In this document: one piece after another, positions 43,358 to 52,314 of the stretch
Numbering within the stretch: the stretch's first letter is position 1
Layout of the letters: every line of letters begins with the position of its first letter
DNA from: JAENVT01 sp963773085
Lineage (GTDB): Bacteria; Actinomycetota; Acidimicrobiia; Acidimicrobiales; Ilumatobacteraceae
Assembly (NCBI GenBank): GCA_963773085.1
Contig: CAVYZS010000001.1
Location: 381,032 to 445,031, forward strand
Length of the DNA stretch: 64,000 nt
Direction: 5' to 3'
Translations under genes and position numbers: made by a program
Notes under the pieces: generated by a model
Databases searched by the model: none
The model's input: only the letters and a program-made list of their open reading frames with translations
What the model was told of the DNA's origin: nothing

Positions 43358-44059
43358 GTGAGCGACGCCGCGCCCAACGACTTCACCCGTGACCTGGTGC
43401 GCTGGAGTGAATCGCTGGCAGCGATCGCCCGTACCGGCCTCGGCTTCACGGAGAGCCTCTACGAACGCGAACGCTTCGAGGAGGTGCTGCATGTCGCCGG
43501 CGACATCAAGGCGGCAGCCGACGAAGCGTTGGAGGTGCACCGCGAGCGCGACCACTTCGTGCAGGAGTGGATGGAGTCGATCGGTGAGGGCGTGCCTGGC
43601 TACGTCACTCCGAAAGTTGCCATCGGCGCCGTTGTCGGCAACGAATCCGGCCAGATCTTGCTGGTGCAACGCGCCGACAGCGGGGTCTGGCTGTACCCGA
43701 CGGGATGGGCAGATGTCGGATACTCGCCGTCCGAGGTGGTCGTCAAGGAGGTGCACGAGGAGACCGGCATCCACTGCGAACCGGTTCAGCTGCTCGCCGT
43801 CATCGATGGGCAACGGATGGGGTTCACCCGCTTCGCGATGTACTTGCTCCTGTTTCACTGCACCGCCATAGGTGGTGAGCTCGTCGGCCATCCTCTGGAG
43901 ACTGCAGGTGTCGGCTGGTTCAGTCGCGACGAACTGCCGTGGCCGGTTGCCGGTGCCGAATGGTGGGGGCCGATGGCATTTGCGGCCATCGACGGCCACC
44001 CGGTGACGACCGTCTTCGAGGCGCCGCGTTCACCGATGTGGCGCGGCCAGACAAGGTAG
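43358..44059 (+). CDS. NUDIX hydrolase with helical N-terminal domain
   Basis: 233 residues: a helical N-terminal part (residues ~1-70, RWSESLAAIARTGLGFTESLYERERFEE), then the NUDIX fold. The NUDIX box reads GWADVGYSPSEVVVKEVHEETGI: the REXXEE core has become KEVHEETG, and the leading Gly is kept. The N-terminal domain is typical of ADP-ribose or nucleotide-sugar pyrophosphatases with this extension. Start GTG 43358 after TAGGGT (43345-43350) at seven bases. Convergent with the PAC2 gene. Confidence 0.85.
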   Translation: MSDAAPNDFTRDLVRWSESLAAIARTGLGFTESLYERERFEEVLHVAGDIKAAADEALEVHRERDHFVQEWMESIGEGVPGYVTPKVAIGAVVGNESGQILLVQRADSGVWLYPTGWADVGYSPSEVVVKEVHEETGIHCEPVQLLAVIDGQRMGFTRFAMYLLLFHCTAIGGELVGHPLETAGVGWFSRDELPWPVAGAEWWGPMAFAAIDGHPVTTVFEAPRSPMWRGQTR

Positions 44060-44063
44060 GACC

Positions 44064-44984
44064 TTACGAGGCGCTGTCGCCCTGGTCGCGCAGGAAACGC
44101 TCGACCTCTGCCATCAACTGGTCGCTGTTGAGCCGGCTGTCGTCGATCGCCTCGGGCATATCGATACCGGTCTCGTCATCGTCGTCGTCCTCGTCGTCCT
44201 CGTCGTCGAGTTGACCACTGTCGGCGAGCGATTCCAGCCGCGAGACGTAGCCGATCAGATCGTCGTCGTCACCGACGAAGGCCGAGACTCGGGCGTCGTA
44301 CTCGCCGGCGTCGGCCACCAGTCGCGCCGTCGATGCCGGGCAACCCAACATCTCGCACGCCCGCTCGACCAGTGCCAGTGCAGCCTTGGGGGAGGGTACT
44401 TGTGACGCGTAGGCGGGCACTGCCGCCCACAACGAGGCAGAAGGCAGGTCGGCCTGTGTGGCAGCGTCGTGGAGCACGCCGACAATTCCAGTTGGGCCCT
44501 CGTAGCGCGACCGCTGGAGGTCGAAACGGTCGATCATCGTCTGGTCGGTGGCAGTGCCCATGAGCTGGACGGGGCGCGAATGCGGAACATCGGCAAGGAG
44601 TGCACCGAGGGTGAGGAGCATCGACACCTCGAATCGATTGGCAACTGCTACCACCTGCTCGCTGAACATTCGCCAACGCAACGCCGGTTCCGGACCGAGC
44701 AACAAGATCACGTCGCCGCCGGGCGTCGACGCGCTCCACAATCCGACGGTCGGCCATACGATCGAACGGGTCATCCCGTCGCTGAGCCGCACGTGTGGGC
44801 GTACGGTCGCGAAGTCCGTGAACTCCTCAGGGTCGATCTCCGCCAGTGGCTGGGCGTTCCATGCCTCGATCAGGTGGCGCACGCTGTTACTGGCTGCATC
44901 GCCGGCGTCGTTCCATCCGGTGAACGCGGCGATCATGGTTGGCCTGTGCAACGTGGGTTGGGCCAGCCAGCGAACGTGGTCCAT
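44064..44984 (-). CDS. PAC2-family (proteasome assembly chaperone-like) protein
   Basis: 306 aa. MIAAFTGWNDAGDAASNSVRHL, IVWPTVGLW, LLLGPEPALRW, VSMLLTLGALLADVPHSRPV and YEGPTGIVGVLHDA are family signatures. PAC2 proteins are found in archaea and in actinobacteria that carry a 20S proteasome, and may act as ATP-grasp-like or assembly factors; the bacterial role is not known. The C-terminal ~50 residues hold a run of Asp and Glu (DDEDDEDDDDDE). ATG 44984 follows TAGTGT (44993-44998) at eight bases; an upstream GTG is rejected on that basis. Confidence 0.85.
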   Translation of the reverse strand: MDHVRWLAQPTLHRPTMIAAFTGWNDAGDAASNSVRHLIEAWNAQPLAEIDPEEFTDFATVRPHVRLSDGMTRSIVWPTVGLWSASTPGGDVILLLGPEPALRWRMFSEQVVAVANRFEVSMLLTLGALLADVPHSRPVQLMGTATDQTMIDRFDLQRSRYEGPTGIVGVLHDAATQADLPSASLWAAVPAYASQVPSPKAALALVERACEMLGCPASTARLVADAGEYDARVSAFVGDDDDLIGYVSRLESLADSGQLDDEDDEDDDDDETGIDMPEAIDDSRLNSDQLMAEVERFLRDQGDSAS

Positions 44985-44995
44985 CGCCGTCAACA

Positions 44996-46363
44996 CTACC
45001 TAGGTAGGACTCGGCGGCCTACAGGGCTAGGGCAGTCGGATGGTGCAGGTCTCACGAACGCCGGACACGGCGTTTGGTGCTGCCGCGACGCACGATCGAG
45101 TCGTAACGGGCACCCGAGCCTGTGGTGTGCCCTCTTCACCTCGTACATCGCCGCGTCGGCTACCGCGAGGAGCGTCGCGGCATCGCTTCCGACGAAACGG
45201 GTGTCCGCTACTCCGATGCTCGCCGAGCAGCAGACCGAAATTTCGTCACTGATGCAGATCGGCCTTGACAGGGCTCGGTCGACGCGCCGGATGAGGTTGT
45301 CCGAGCTCGGCTCGTTCGGCTCGTAGACGATCACGAACTCGTCGCCGCCGAGTCGGGCGACGACATCCGCGCCGCGCACGATCGACAGCAGTCGGCGCGC
45401 CGTCTCACACAGCACGCTGTCGCCCGCGTCGTGGCCGTACGAGTCGTTGACGCTCTTGAAGTCGTCGAGGTCGAGGTACGCGACCGCCAGCGGCTGGCCG
45501 CTTCGCTGGGTGCGCGCCAGGTCTGCGTCGAGCAATTCTTTGAACAGGCGGCGGTTGGCCAATCCCGTCAGCGGGTCACGTAGCGCGAGAGCGGCCAGGC
45601 CGGCTTGCAGCCGACGGATCTCCGTGACGTCCCGACCGACCCCTTGCAGGCCGCCGCTGATCTCCCTGATCTGCATCTCTCCGATGGCAATCGTGCCGTC
45701 GGCGCGGCTGTAGTGGAAGTCACAGAGCTCGGGCAGCGGTTCACCGTCGAAGGAGCGATCGATGAGCGTCCTGTCCTCGTCGCTCAGGATGTCGACGAAT
45801 CGGGTGAAGTCCTCGATGAAGTAAGACGGTGGATACCCCAGGATCTTCTCGATCGACGGACTGATGTAGTCGAAGTGGGGGTACGGGTCGCTGGCGAATC
45901 GCCACATGACGTCGCTCGACTTGTCCGCTAGCTCGCGAAATTGAGCTTCGCTCTCGGCGAGCTTTCTCTCGGCGATGTGGCGGGCCGTGACATCCCGGCC
46001 GACCGCCAGGACTTCGGCTCCATCGGCACCGGACAAGTATCGGTCGACCCACTCCACCCATTTGCCGGGATCGTTGGGGTCGGCGCGAGCGACGTTGTCG
46101 GCGACCAGCGGGTTGTCGGGGCCGAGCCGAGCAAGCTGTGCCCTCAGACCGGCCCTGCCATCCTCGGCCAGGAACTCGTCCAGAGAATGGTTCAGCACGT
46201 CGGCAGGTTCGCGGTTGTACCAGGCCGCCCACGAGGCGTTGCAATACACGATGCTCAGGTCCGAAAGACGGTATCGAACGACACGTTCGGGCAAGGCGTC
46301 GAGCATCTCGGCGAGGCCCTGAAGTTCTTGTTCATCGGCCACGATGTTCATCTCAGTTTGCAT
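44996..46363 (-). CDS. Soluble PAS-PAS-GGDEF diguanylate cyclase
   Basis: 455 aa with two PAS modules (about residues 15-125 and 140-260) and a GGDEF domain from about 265. The active site GGDEF and the RGAD inhibitory site five residues before it are both intact. Close in sequence to the cyclase at 3586-5430 throughout the PAS and GGDEF parts but without membrane helices, so a cytoplasmic signal is likely. The last ~35 residues after YEVKRAHH are Pro/Arg-rich and unlike the family; the end runs into the promoter of the PAC2 gene, and a late frameshift is possible. Confidence 0.85.
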   Translation of the reverse strand: MQTEMNIVADEQELQGLAEMLDALPERVVRYRLSDLSIVYCNASWAAWYNREPADVLNHSLDEFLAEDGRAGLRAQLARLGPDNPLVADNVARADPNDPGKWVEWVDRYLSGADGAEVLAVGRDVTARHIAERKLAESEAQFRELADKSSDVMWRFASDPYPHFDYISPSIEKILGYPPSYFIEDFTRFVDILSDEDRTLIDRSFDGEPLPELCDFHYSRADGTIAIGEMQIREISGGLQGVGRDVTEIRRLQAGLAALALRDPLTGLANRRLFKELLDADLARTQRSGQPLAVAYLDLDDFKSVNDSYGHDAGDSVLCETARRLLSIVRGADVVARLGGDEFVIVYEPNEPSSDNLIRRVDRALSRPICISDEISVCCSASIGVADTRFVGSDAATLLAVADAAMYEVKRAHHRLGCPLRLDRASRQHQTPCPAFVRPAPSDCPSPVGRRVLPR

Positions 46364-46465
46364 TCCCGACTACAGGCGTCGGCCCGTCCGTTCCAGTTGA
46401 GTATCGACCGCGCCATCCGTTGTGGAAAGGGGTCGAAGGTCCCCGAGTGATGTCGGCATGGCCCT

Positions 46466-48913
46466 TTACGGGCTGGTGCTCGCTGCCGGTGCCGGACGGG
46501 ACGGAGCGAGGATGTCGGCTTCGAGCGTGCGCGGATCAAGCGGCCGAGACAGCAGGAAGCCCTGCACTTCGTCGACGCATTCGTGTCGGAGGTGATCCAT
46601 CTCGTCGGCAGTCTCGACGCCCTCGGCAAGCGTCTTCAGGCCGAGGTCTCTGCCGAGTTGCACGAGTGTGCGGATGAGCGCCTTGGATTCGGGAGACGTG
46701 GTGATGGCGTGGGTGAAGCTTCGGTCGATCTTCAAGCAATCGACCGGGAATTGCTGAAGGTACGCGAGCGACGAGTAGCCGGTGCCGAAATCGTCGACGG
46801 CGATCCTGACGCCCAGCGCCTTGATCGCCCTCAAACGCACGGCGGTGTCGGCGGCATCGCGCATCAGCGCGGTTTCGGTGACCTCGATGATCAGCGAGCT
46901 GGGATCGAGGCCGCTGTTGGAGAGGGCCTCGCTGATGTGGGCGACGATATTGTCGTGGTCGAGCTGACGACCCGAGACGTTGACGGAGACGTCGAGAGTG
47001 TCACCCCTGGCGTGCCAGGCGGCCATTTGGTTGCAGGCTTGGTTCAGCACCCAGCGGCCGACCTCTTGGATCTGGCCGGTCTGCTCGAGGATCGGGATGA
47101 ACTCGTCCGGTTCGATGACGCCCAACACCGGGTGATTCCAGCGCAACAGTGCCTCCGCACCGACCAGGCTGAGGTCGTCGAGGTTGTAGATCGGCTGATA
47201 GGCGAGGTGGAGTTGATTGCTCTCGATCGCGGAACGCAGATCGAACTCGAGCTCGATACGGCGGCTGATCTCGGTTTGCATCCTCGGATAGAAGATCTCG
47301 TAGCGGTTCTTCCCTGCGGCCTTTGCCTGGTACAGCGCCACATCGGCATCGCGTATCAGCTCACCGCCATTCACTCGATCACCGATTGCGATGCCGATGC
47401 TGGTGTTCACCGTCAGTGGCATCGAAGCTTCGTCGAGCTCGAACGGTTGGCGCATGACGTCGAGCAGGCGTTCGGCGACGAGCGCCGGCGAAACCTTCAG
47501 CTGGGCACCGTCGATCAGCACGACGAATTCGTCCCCACCCATCCTTCCGATCGTGTCGGCGTCACGCATGGCGCTGGTCAATCGAGCCGCGACTGCCACC
47601 AAGAGGTGGTCGCCGGCCTCGTGACCGAGGGTGTCGTTGACGTTCTTGAAGTCATCGAGATCGATGTACAGGGCCGCGCCGATGGTGCCGTGGCGACGGT
47701 TACGGGCGAGCAGCTGTTCGATTCGATCCATGATCAACGCCCGGTTCGGCAGCTTGGTCAACGAGTCGTGCAGAGCCTGATGGCGCAGCTCATCGGTTCG
47801 CTGACCGACGAGCCGCAAGGCCAGCGCTCGACCGGTTCCGAGCACCAAGACCAGCGCGGCCAGAACGAGGCTGATGACCACGCCGCCCAACAACACCAAG
47901 ACAGCATCCCGATCGGCCAGGATCCCGACGTCGGGCACCGTCGCGAAGGTCTCCACGATCCATCCATTGCCCAGGTCGTGAGCAACGCTGGCGTCGCCTT
48001 CCGCGCCGTGACCACTGGTGAACACCGCGTCGGACGATTCATCGTGGAAGCGAAGGGTGACGGCCGTACCCGGTCGGTCGCGCAGCGCTTGGTCGAGCAC
48101 AACCTTCGGATCGAAACCCAGCCCGACCCAACCGGCGAACGCCTCGCGGCGGGCCTCGACCGTCGTCGGCGTCACTCCCTCGCGGTAGAACGGCACCTGC
48201 ACGGCGAGCGTGGGGACGCCGACGCCGGTATCGACGGACTGGTAGCCGATGCGACCCGAGTCGCGGGCGGCAAGTGTCCGCGCTCCGTTGGGCCCCGCGC
48301 AGTAGTCGAATCCTGGCGGGGCGCCTGACTCGGGATTGCGGCTCTCCCCGACGACGAACAGGCAGTAGAACGGGCGATCACCGGGAGGAACCAGTTCGAA
48401 CGTTCCACTCGCGACGACGCCGGCAGGATCCGCTGCCGCCAGCGCCATGTAGGCCTGCAACTGCGCGGCTGTGACCATGACGACCTCACCCCAGCCGAGC
48501 AGCTCGGGGTATCGCTGCATCGCCTGCACGGTTTTGGCCCAAGCGAGGAATTGGTCGTTCGAGGGGATTGGCGTGCCAAGGAAGAAGCCGGTCGCGCTGA
48601 CCGCGAGATCCTCCTGGCGCTGTATTGCCAACCGCAGTGTCGAGGCGACCTCGACCGACGACAGAGCGAGGGCAGTTCGCGATTTGTCCGCACTTCGCTG
48701 GGCCACCGAACGCGCCGTCAACGCTGCGCCGAACACGCCTCCGGCGAACAACAACATGGCCAACACGATGGCAGCCCACAAGCGATTTTGTTTCGGCTTG
48801 GTGTCAACGCTCGCCGGATGCAAGCCGAACTCCGGCGCAGCGGTCGCCGGGATGCGTAGGTCGATCGATGTCGGCCCGAGGCCGACTGCCGGGACAACCT
48901 CGCCTGTGCTCAC
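46466..48913 (-). CDS. CHASE-GGDEF-EAL membrane protein for c-di-GMP turnover
   Basis: 815 aa: one membrane helix near residues 45-67, an extracytoplasmic CHASE-like domain (IQRQEDLAVSATGFF, QRYPELLGWGEVV), a second helix near 335-360, then GGDEF (GRMGGDEFVVLID) and EAL domains. The EAL part keeps EALLRW, the metal-site Glu/Asp set (VTETALM, DDFGTGYSSL) and Lys in LKIDRSF, so it should hydrolyse c-di-GMP; the GGDEF may also be active. GTG 48913 follows GAGGAGGT at six bases. The ligand of the CHASE domain is unknown. Confidence 0.9.
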   Translation of the reverse strand: MSTGEVVPAVGLGPTSIDLRIPATAAPEFGLHPASVDTKPKQNRLWAAIVLAMLLFAGGVFGAALTARSVAQRSADKSRTALALSSVEVASTLRLAIQRQEDLAVSATGFFLGTPIPSNDQFLAWAKTVQAMQRYPELLGWGEVVMVTAAQLQAYMALAAADPAGVVASGTFELVPPGDRPFYCLFVVGESRNPESGAPPGFDYCAGPNGARTLAARDSGRIGYQSVDTGVGVPTLAVQVPFYREGVTPTTVEARREAFAGWVGLGFDPKVVLDQALRDRPGTAVTLRFHDESSDAVFTSGHGAEGDASVAHDLGNGWIVETFATVPDVGILADRDAVLVLLGGVVISLVLAALVLVLGTGRALALRLVGQRTDELRHQALHDSLTKLPNRALIMDRIEQLLARNRRHGTIGAALYIDLDDFKNVNDTLGHEAGDHLLVAVAARLTSAMRDADTIGRMGGDEFVVLIDGAQLKVSPALVAERLLDVMRQPFELDEASMPLTVNTSIGIAIGDRVNGGELIRDADVALYQAKAAGKNRYEIFYPRMQTEISRRIELEFDLRSAIESNQLHLAYQPIYNLDDLSLVGAEALLRWNHPVLGVIEPDEFIPILEQTGQIQEVGRWVLNQACNQMAAWHARGDTLDVSVNVSGRQLDHDNIVAHISEALSNSGLDPSSLIIEVTETALMRDAADTAVRLRAIKALGVRIAVDDFGTGYSSLAYLQQFPVDCLKIDRSFTHAITTSPESKALIRTLVQLGRDLGLKTLAEGVETADEMDHLRHECVDEVQGFLLSRPLDPRTLEADILAPSRPAPAASTSP

Positions 48914-49064
48914 AACGACCTCCTCGAGCCGCTAGGAGCGTGGCTGAGGGTCAAGAGCGACGCGGCTTCGAGCGGAAACCTGCTCGTAGCACCCACGCTA
49001 ACCCTGGTGACGACGGCGGGGAACTGCCGAACGTCCCGAAAACGCGCGGTCGGTGATGGGACGC
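48914..49064. other. Spacer upstream of the GGDEF-EAL gene
   Basis: It holds the ribosome binding site of the GGDEF-EAL gene at its left end; no terminator or repeat is seen. A short leader-like open frame precedes it on the same strand. Confidence 0.3.
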
Positions 49065-49139
49065 CTACACCTGGGGACCGACGGTGTACCGCTCGCCGCC
49101 ACCGCCGGCGAGCAGATCGTGGAGCGATGCCAGGGTCAT
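49065..49139 (-). CDS. Possible 24-residue leaderless small protein or leader peptide
   Basis: ATG 49139 opens MTLASLHDLLAGGGGERYTV and stops at 49065-49067. TACAGT lies seven bases upstream (49147-49152, opposite strand), overlapping the -10 box of the divergent acetyltransferase gene. The small product resembles no family I know. It lies on the same strand about 150 bases before the GGDEF-EAL gene and could be its leader peptide or the truncated start of a lost gene. Confidence 0.35.
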   Translation of the reverse strand: MTLASLHDLLAGGGGERYTVGPQV

Positions 49140-49150
49140 GCCGCCGACTG

Positions 49151-49156
49151 TAGGGT
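49151..49156 (+). promoter_or_regulatory. -10 box (TAGGGT) of leaderless acetyltransferase gene
   Basis: Nine bases before GTG 49166, with no ribosome binding site. It overlaps the opposite-strand TACAGT box (49147-49152), so the two promoters face away from one shared centre. Confidence 0.5.
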
Positions 49157-49165
49157 TGACGGGCT

Positions 49166-49588
49166 GTGACCGCCACCATCGAGATCGTCGAACATCCGAC
49201 CGCAGAGGTGGTCGAGGCATTGGGTCGCTTGCTGCCGCAGTTGTCCTCGGCCGCACCACCGGACGCATCGGAGTTGGCGAAGATCATGGCAGGCGGCGCG
49301 GTGTTCGTCGCCCGCGTCGATGGAGTGATCGTCGGCAGCCTCACACTCGTGCTGTACCGCATCCCGACCGGGCTGAAGGCGTGGATCGAGGACGTGGTGG
49401 TCGACGAGGCCGCCCGAGGACATGGCGTCGGTGAGGCCCTGAACATGGCTGCGCTCGACGAGGCCCGACGGCACGGCGCCAAGGCCGTCAGCCTCACAAG
49501 CCGACCGTCGCGCGATGCTGCCAACCGTCTGTACCTGCGGATCGGGTTCATGCCCCGCGATACCAACGTCTACCGATACGACCTCTGA
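49166..49588 (+). CDS. GNAT-family N-acetyltransferase
   Basis: 140 aa in one compact GNAT fold. Strand 4 and the acetyl-CoA loop read KAWIEDVVVDEAARGHGVGEAL (Q/R-x-x-G-x-G/A as RGHGVG), and the end has SRDAANRLYLRIGF. The substrate is not predictable. It is flanked by a divergent small frame on one side and by the convergent adaptor-protein gene 17 bases on the other, so it stands alone. Confidence 0.85.
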   Translation: MTATIEIVEHPTAEVVEALGRLLPQLSSAAPPDASELAKIMAGGAVFVARVDGVIVGSLTLVLYRIPTGLKAWIEDVVVDEAARGHGVGEALNMAALDEARRHGAKAVSLTSRPSRDAANRLYLRIGFMPRDTNVYRYDL

Positions 49589-49604
49589 CCCCCAACGCAC
49601 GGGA

Positions 49605-51104
49605 TTAGAGGGGGAGCAGTACAACCGTGCCCTCGGCGAGGCCGGCGCCGCGGATGGCGACGTTGCCGCCGCTGACGCCGAGCAAGTCGACGGTCAGCCA
49701 CTTCGTTGTGCCATCGGCTGTCTGCAACTGAACCGCATATGTGCCGTCGAGGCGTGACACCAGCGACTCGGCGGGGGCGATGAGGACGCCCTCCTCGTTC
49801 TGGAGGGTGAGGCCGACCTTGACCGAGCTTCCATTGGTCGCATTGTCGATCGGGGTTGCGGGTGTGATCACCGCCTCGACGACCACTGACCCGTCGCGAT
49901 TGGCCGACCGCAGCCGGGACACCGTTCCCTGCACGTTGCCGATCCGGACCTCCAGGCCCGGTACCACCTGAGCTTCGTCGCCCGCAGGCACGTCGATGAC
50001 CACCTCCTGGCTTGGTGTTGCCAGGGTCAGCACGGTGTCGCCGTCGCCGACGGTGTCGCCGACCGCTTGGGCCACCTCGCTGACCGTCGCTGACGACGGA
50101 AGGAAGACCACCGACCCGAGCGTGACCGTTCCGGTGGTCTCGACGCCGAGACCCTCTTGCCACGCCTTGACCATCGTTCGCGTCGCTGAGTCGAACTGCT
50201 CATCGATCGTGACCTTCTGGTCGGGGTCATACCCCAGGGCCACCAGGCTCGCTTCGAGTTGGGCGATATCGGCACCGTCGTCGGACGCGGTCGACAGCGA
50301 TCGCCATGCCGGCAGCGCTCCATCCAGAGCGACGACGGGCGCGCCGTCGACCGTGTACAGCACATCGCCCTGGCGGATCGTGGTCTCAGCGGCAATGATC
50401 GATGTGACGGTCTGGGTGATGCGGGTGCCCGACGTCGCGGTCGAGGAACCAGTCGAAACTGCACGTGCCGGTCCTGTCGGCGCCCCGCTCACCGGTGCTC
50501 CATTGCCAACGGTGTTACCAGGTGCGGTCGCCGGCTCAGTGGTAGTCGTCACACACGGCTCGGGGATCGTCGTCGGCACCGTCGTCGGCGGTTCGGATGG
50601 CGAGGTCTCGATCGAGGTCGTGGAGGCCGCTGGCGTCGTGTCGGGGGTAGGGATCGTCGTCGTACTGTCGGCGGGAAGTGTCGTCGCGGTCGGCTCGGTT
50701 GGCGCAGCAGCCACGGTGGTGCCCGAGCAATCGGCGGCGGGGGCCGCGACAGGCGCATCGAGCAGCGGCGCCGAGAGAGCCGCGGCGTTCGTCGAGGGGG
50801 TCTGCAGTTGCTGGGTCGGGGATGACGTCGTCGGCGCGGAACTGGAGCTCGAGCTGGCCTGGCCCTCGATGCGATGGAGCACCGTCACCGTCGATGACAA
50901 CTGGACCGAACCGTCGACGGTCTCGGTCGTGGTCAGGTCGCCGACGCTGACCGTTGCGGTCTTGAACGTCGATGCCACAGTGCTGACCGCCTCTATTTGT
51001 GGCTTTCGTGCGGACATGACGGCCGCCGTGCCGGCCAGGGCCAGGCAGACGGTGACCGCGACGATGACAATCCGGCGTCGATGATGGTTGGTGGACGACG
51101 ACAC
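49605..51104 (-). CDS. Peptidoglycan-binding/adaptor protein of an ABC efflux system (second copy)
   Basis: About 499 aa: one N-terminal membrane anchor (IVIVAVTVCLALAGTAAVM), a biotinyl-lipoyl-like beta segment, a long Thr/Pro/Ser/Ala-rich insert (residues ~95-210), a PG_binding_1-like helical repeat (LEASLVALGYDPDQKVTIDEQ, FDSATRTMVKAWQEGLG) and C-terminal adaptor beta-barrels. It is analogous to the periplasmic adaptors of MacAB but in an actinobacterium would span towards the cell wall. GTG 51104 lies one base after the permease stop. It is a paralogue of the protein at 53063-54598. Confidence 0.8.
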   Translation of the reverse strand: MSSSTNHHRRRIVIVAVTVCLALAGTAAVMSARKPQIEAVSTVASTFKTATVSVGDLTTTETVDGSVQLSSTVTVLHRIEGQASSSSSSAPTTSSPTQQLQTPSTNAAALSAPLLDAPVAAPAADCSGTTVAAAPTEPTATTLPADSTTTIPTPDTTPAASTTSIETSPSEPPTTVPTTIPEPCVTTTTEPATAPGNTVGNGAPVSGAPTGPARAVSTGSSTATSGTRITQTVTSIIAAETTIRQGDVLYTVDGAPVVALDGALPAWRSLSTASDDGADIAQLEASLVALGYDPDQKVTIDEQFDSATRTMVKAWQEGLGVETTGTVTLGSVVFLPSSATVSEVAQAVGDTVGDGDTVLTLATPSQEVVIDVPAGDEAQVVPGLEVRIGNVQGTVSRLRSANRDGSVVVEAVITPATPIDNATNGSSVKVGLTLQNEEGVLIAPAESLVSRLDGTYAVQLQTADGTTKWLTVDLLGVSGGNVAIRGAGLAEGTVVLLPL

Positions 51105-51105
51105 G

Positions 51106-52314
51106 TCAGTTGCCTCGCAGTGCTTCCGTCGGTGGGAGTCGGGCTGCACGGGCGGCTGGGTAGAGGCCGGCGATCGCACCGATTGCCAATGCTGCAACGA
51201 TGCCTCCAACAAGGGCGATCGGCGGGACGACGACTTCCCAATGCTTGGCCGATGCGTAGATTGCAGTCACCGCAGCCCCGAGGGCGACGCCGACCACACC
51301 GCCGGCTCCGGCCAGCAGGATGGCCTCGGTCAGGAACTGTCGACGGATGTGAGCTCGCGTGGCGCCGAGCGCCCGACGCAGACCGATCTCGCTGCGACGC
51401 TCGATCACGGCAATCACCATCACATTGGCGATGCCGATTCCACCCACCAGCAGAGCAACAGCGCCGAGACCGAGAAAGAGCGAAGTGAACGCTGTACTGG
51501 CGGCGTCTTCGGCGGCGAGTGCATCGGATGGGCGCGTCGCTTCGACCTCCTCGGGTGTCTCCGGGTTGACGGTTGGCGGCAGCACACTGCGAACCGTGTC
51601 GATCGCACCTTCCTCAGTGCGGACGTAGATTCGCTCGGGAGCGATGTCGTCGCCCACGACGTAGGTCTCGGCCGCGGGAATGCCGATGATGGCCCCGCGA
51701 TCGAGACCCTCCGCGGCGGCAGCCGACTCCAAGATGCCGACTACGGCGAACCAGTCGTCGCCGATGCGCACCCTCAGCTGATCGGCAACATCGACGATTC
51801 CGAGCTTCTCCGCGGCAACCGACCCGAGGACGACTGCCGGGTAGGTGCTCGTTGCCGGGTCTAGCCACTCGCCATCGGCCAGCGACAGGTTGAGGGTGGT
51901 GAGCAGCCCCGTGTCCGCGGCGAACACGGTGATGCCGCCGTTGATGCCTTCGGAGATCGCATCGGTACGGCGCACGGTCGCGTCCACCGTGGCGATCGAG
52001 CTGACCGCCGTGACCGGACCGATCCTTCCGACCATCTTGACGGCGTCGGAGGGCAGGGTCTGGTTGCCTCGACCGAAGCCCTGCCCGGCCTGTACCTCGA
52101 GCAGGTTCGTGCCGAGCGCGCGGATTCGTGTCTGCAGCTCTTCGCGCGACGATGCCGACAGGCCGAGCACGCCGACCATTGCGGCGATGCCGATCGCCAC
52201 GCCGAGTGTCGACAGGCCGGTGCGTAGTCGTCGGGTGTGCAGCCCGAGCGCGCCGACCCGCACGATGTCGGCCGGACGCAGCCGCGATCGATATGTCGTG
52301 GTGGCGGTACTCAT
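51106..52314 (-). CDS. MacB-like ABC transporter permease (FtsX fold)
   Basis: The 402-residue protein has one N-terminal helix (RLRTGLSTLGVAIGIAAMVGVLG), a ~230-residue extracytoplasmic MacB core, and three C-terminal helices in the FtsX domain (GIANVMVIAVIERRSEIGLRRALGAT, EAILLAGAGGVVGVALG). It pairs with the ATPase encoded upstream (four-base overlap) and the adaptor downstream. Mechanotransmission-type export of a lipoprotein, peptide or drug, or signalling, is likely. Substrate unknown. Confidence 0.88.
   Translation of the reverse strand: MSTATTTYRSRLRPADIVRVGALGLHTRRLRTGLSTLGVAIGIAAMVGVLGLSASSREELQTRIRALGTNLLEVQAGQGFGRGNQTLPSDAVKMVGRIGPVTAVSSIATVDATVRRTDAISEGINGGITVFAADTGLLTTLNLSLADGEWLDPATSTYPAVVLGSVAAEKLGIVDVADQLRVRIGDDWFAVVGILESAAAAEGLDRGAIIGIPAAETYVVGDDIAPERIYVRTEEGAIDTVRSVLPPTVNPETPEEVEATRPSDALAAEDAASTAFTSLFLGLGAVALLVGGIGIANVMVIAVIERRSEIGLRRALGATRAHIRRQFLTEAILLAGAGGVVGVALGAAVTAIYASAKHWEVVVPPIALVGGIVAALAIGAIAGLYPAARAARLPPTEALRGN

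Noticed and set aside
46583..48328. Long plus-strand open frame of about 580 codons
   Set aside because: Antisense shadow of the GGDEF-EAL gene, whose motifs are all on the minus strand.
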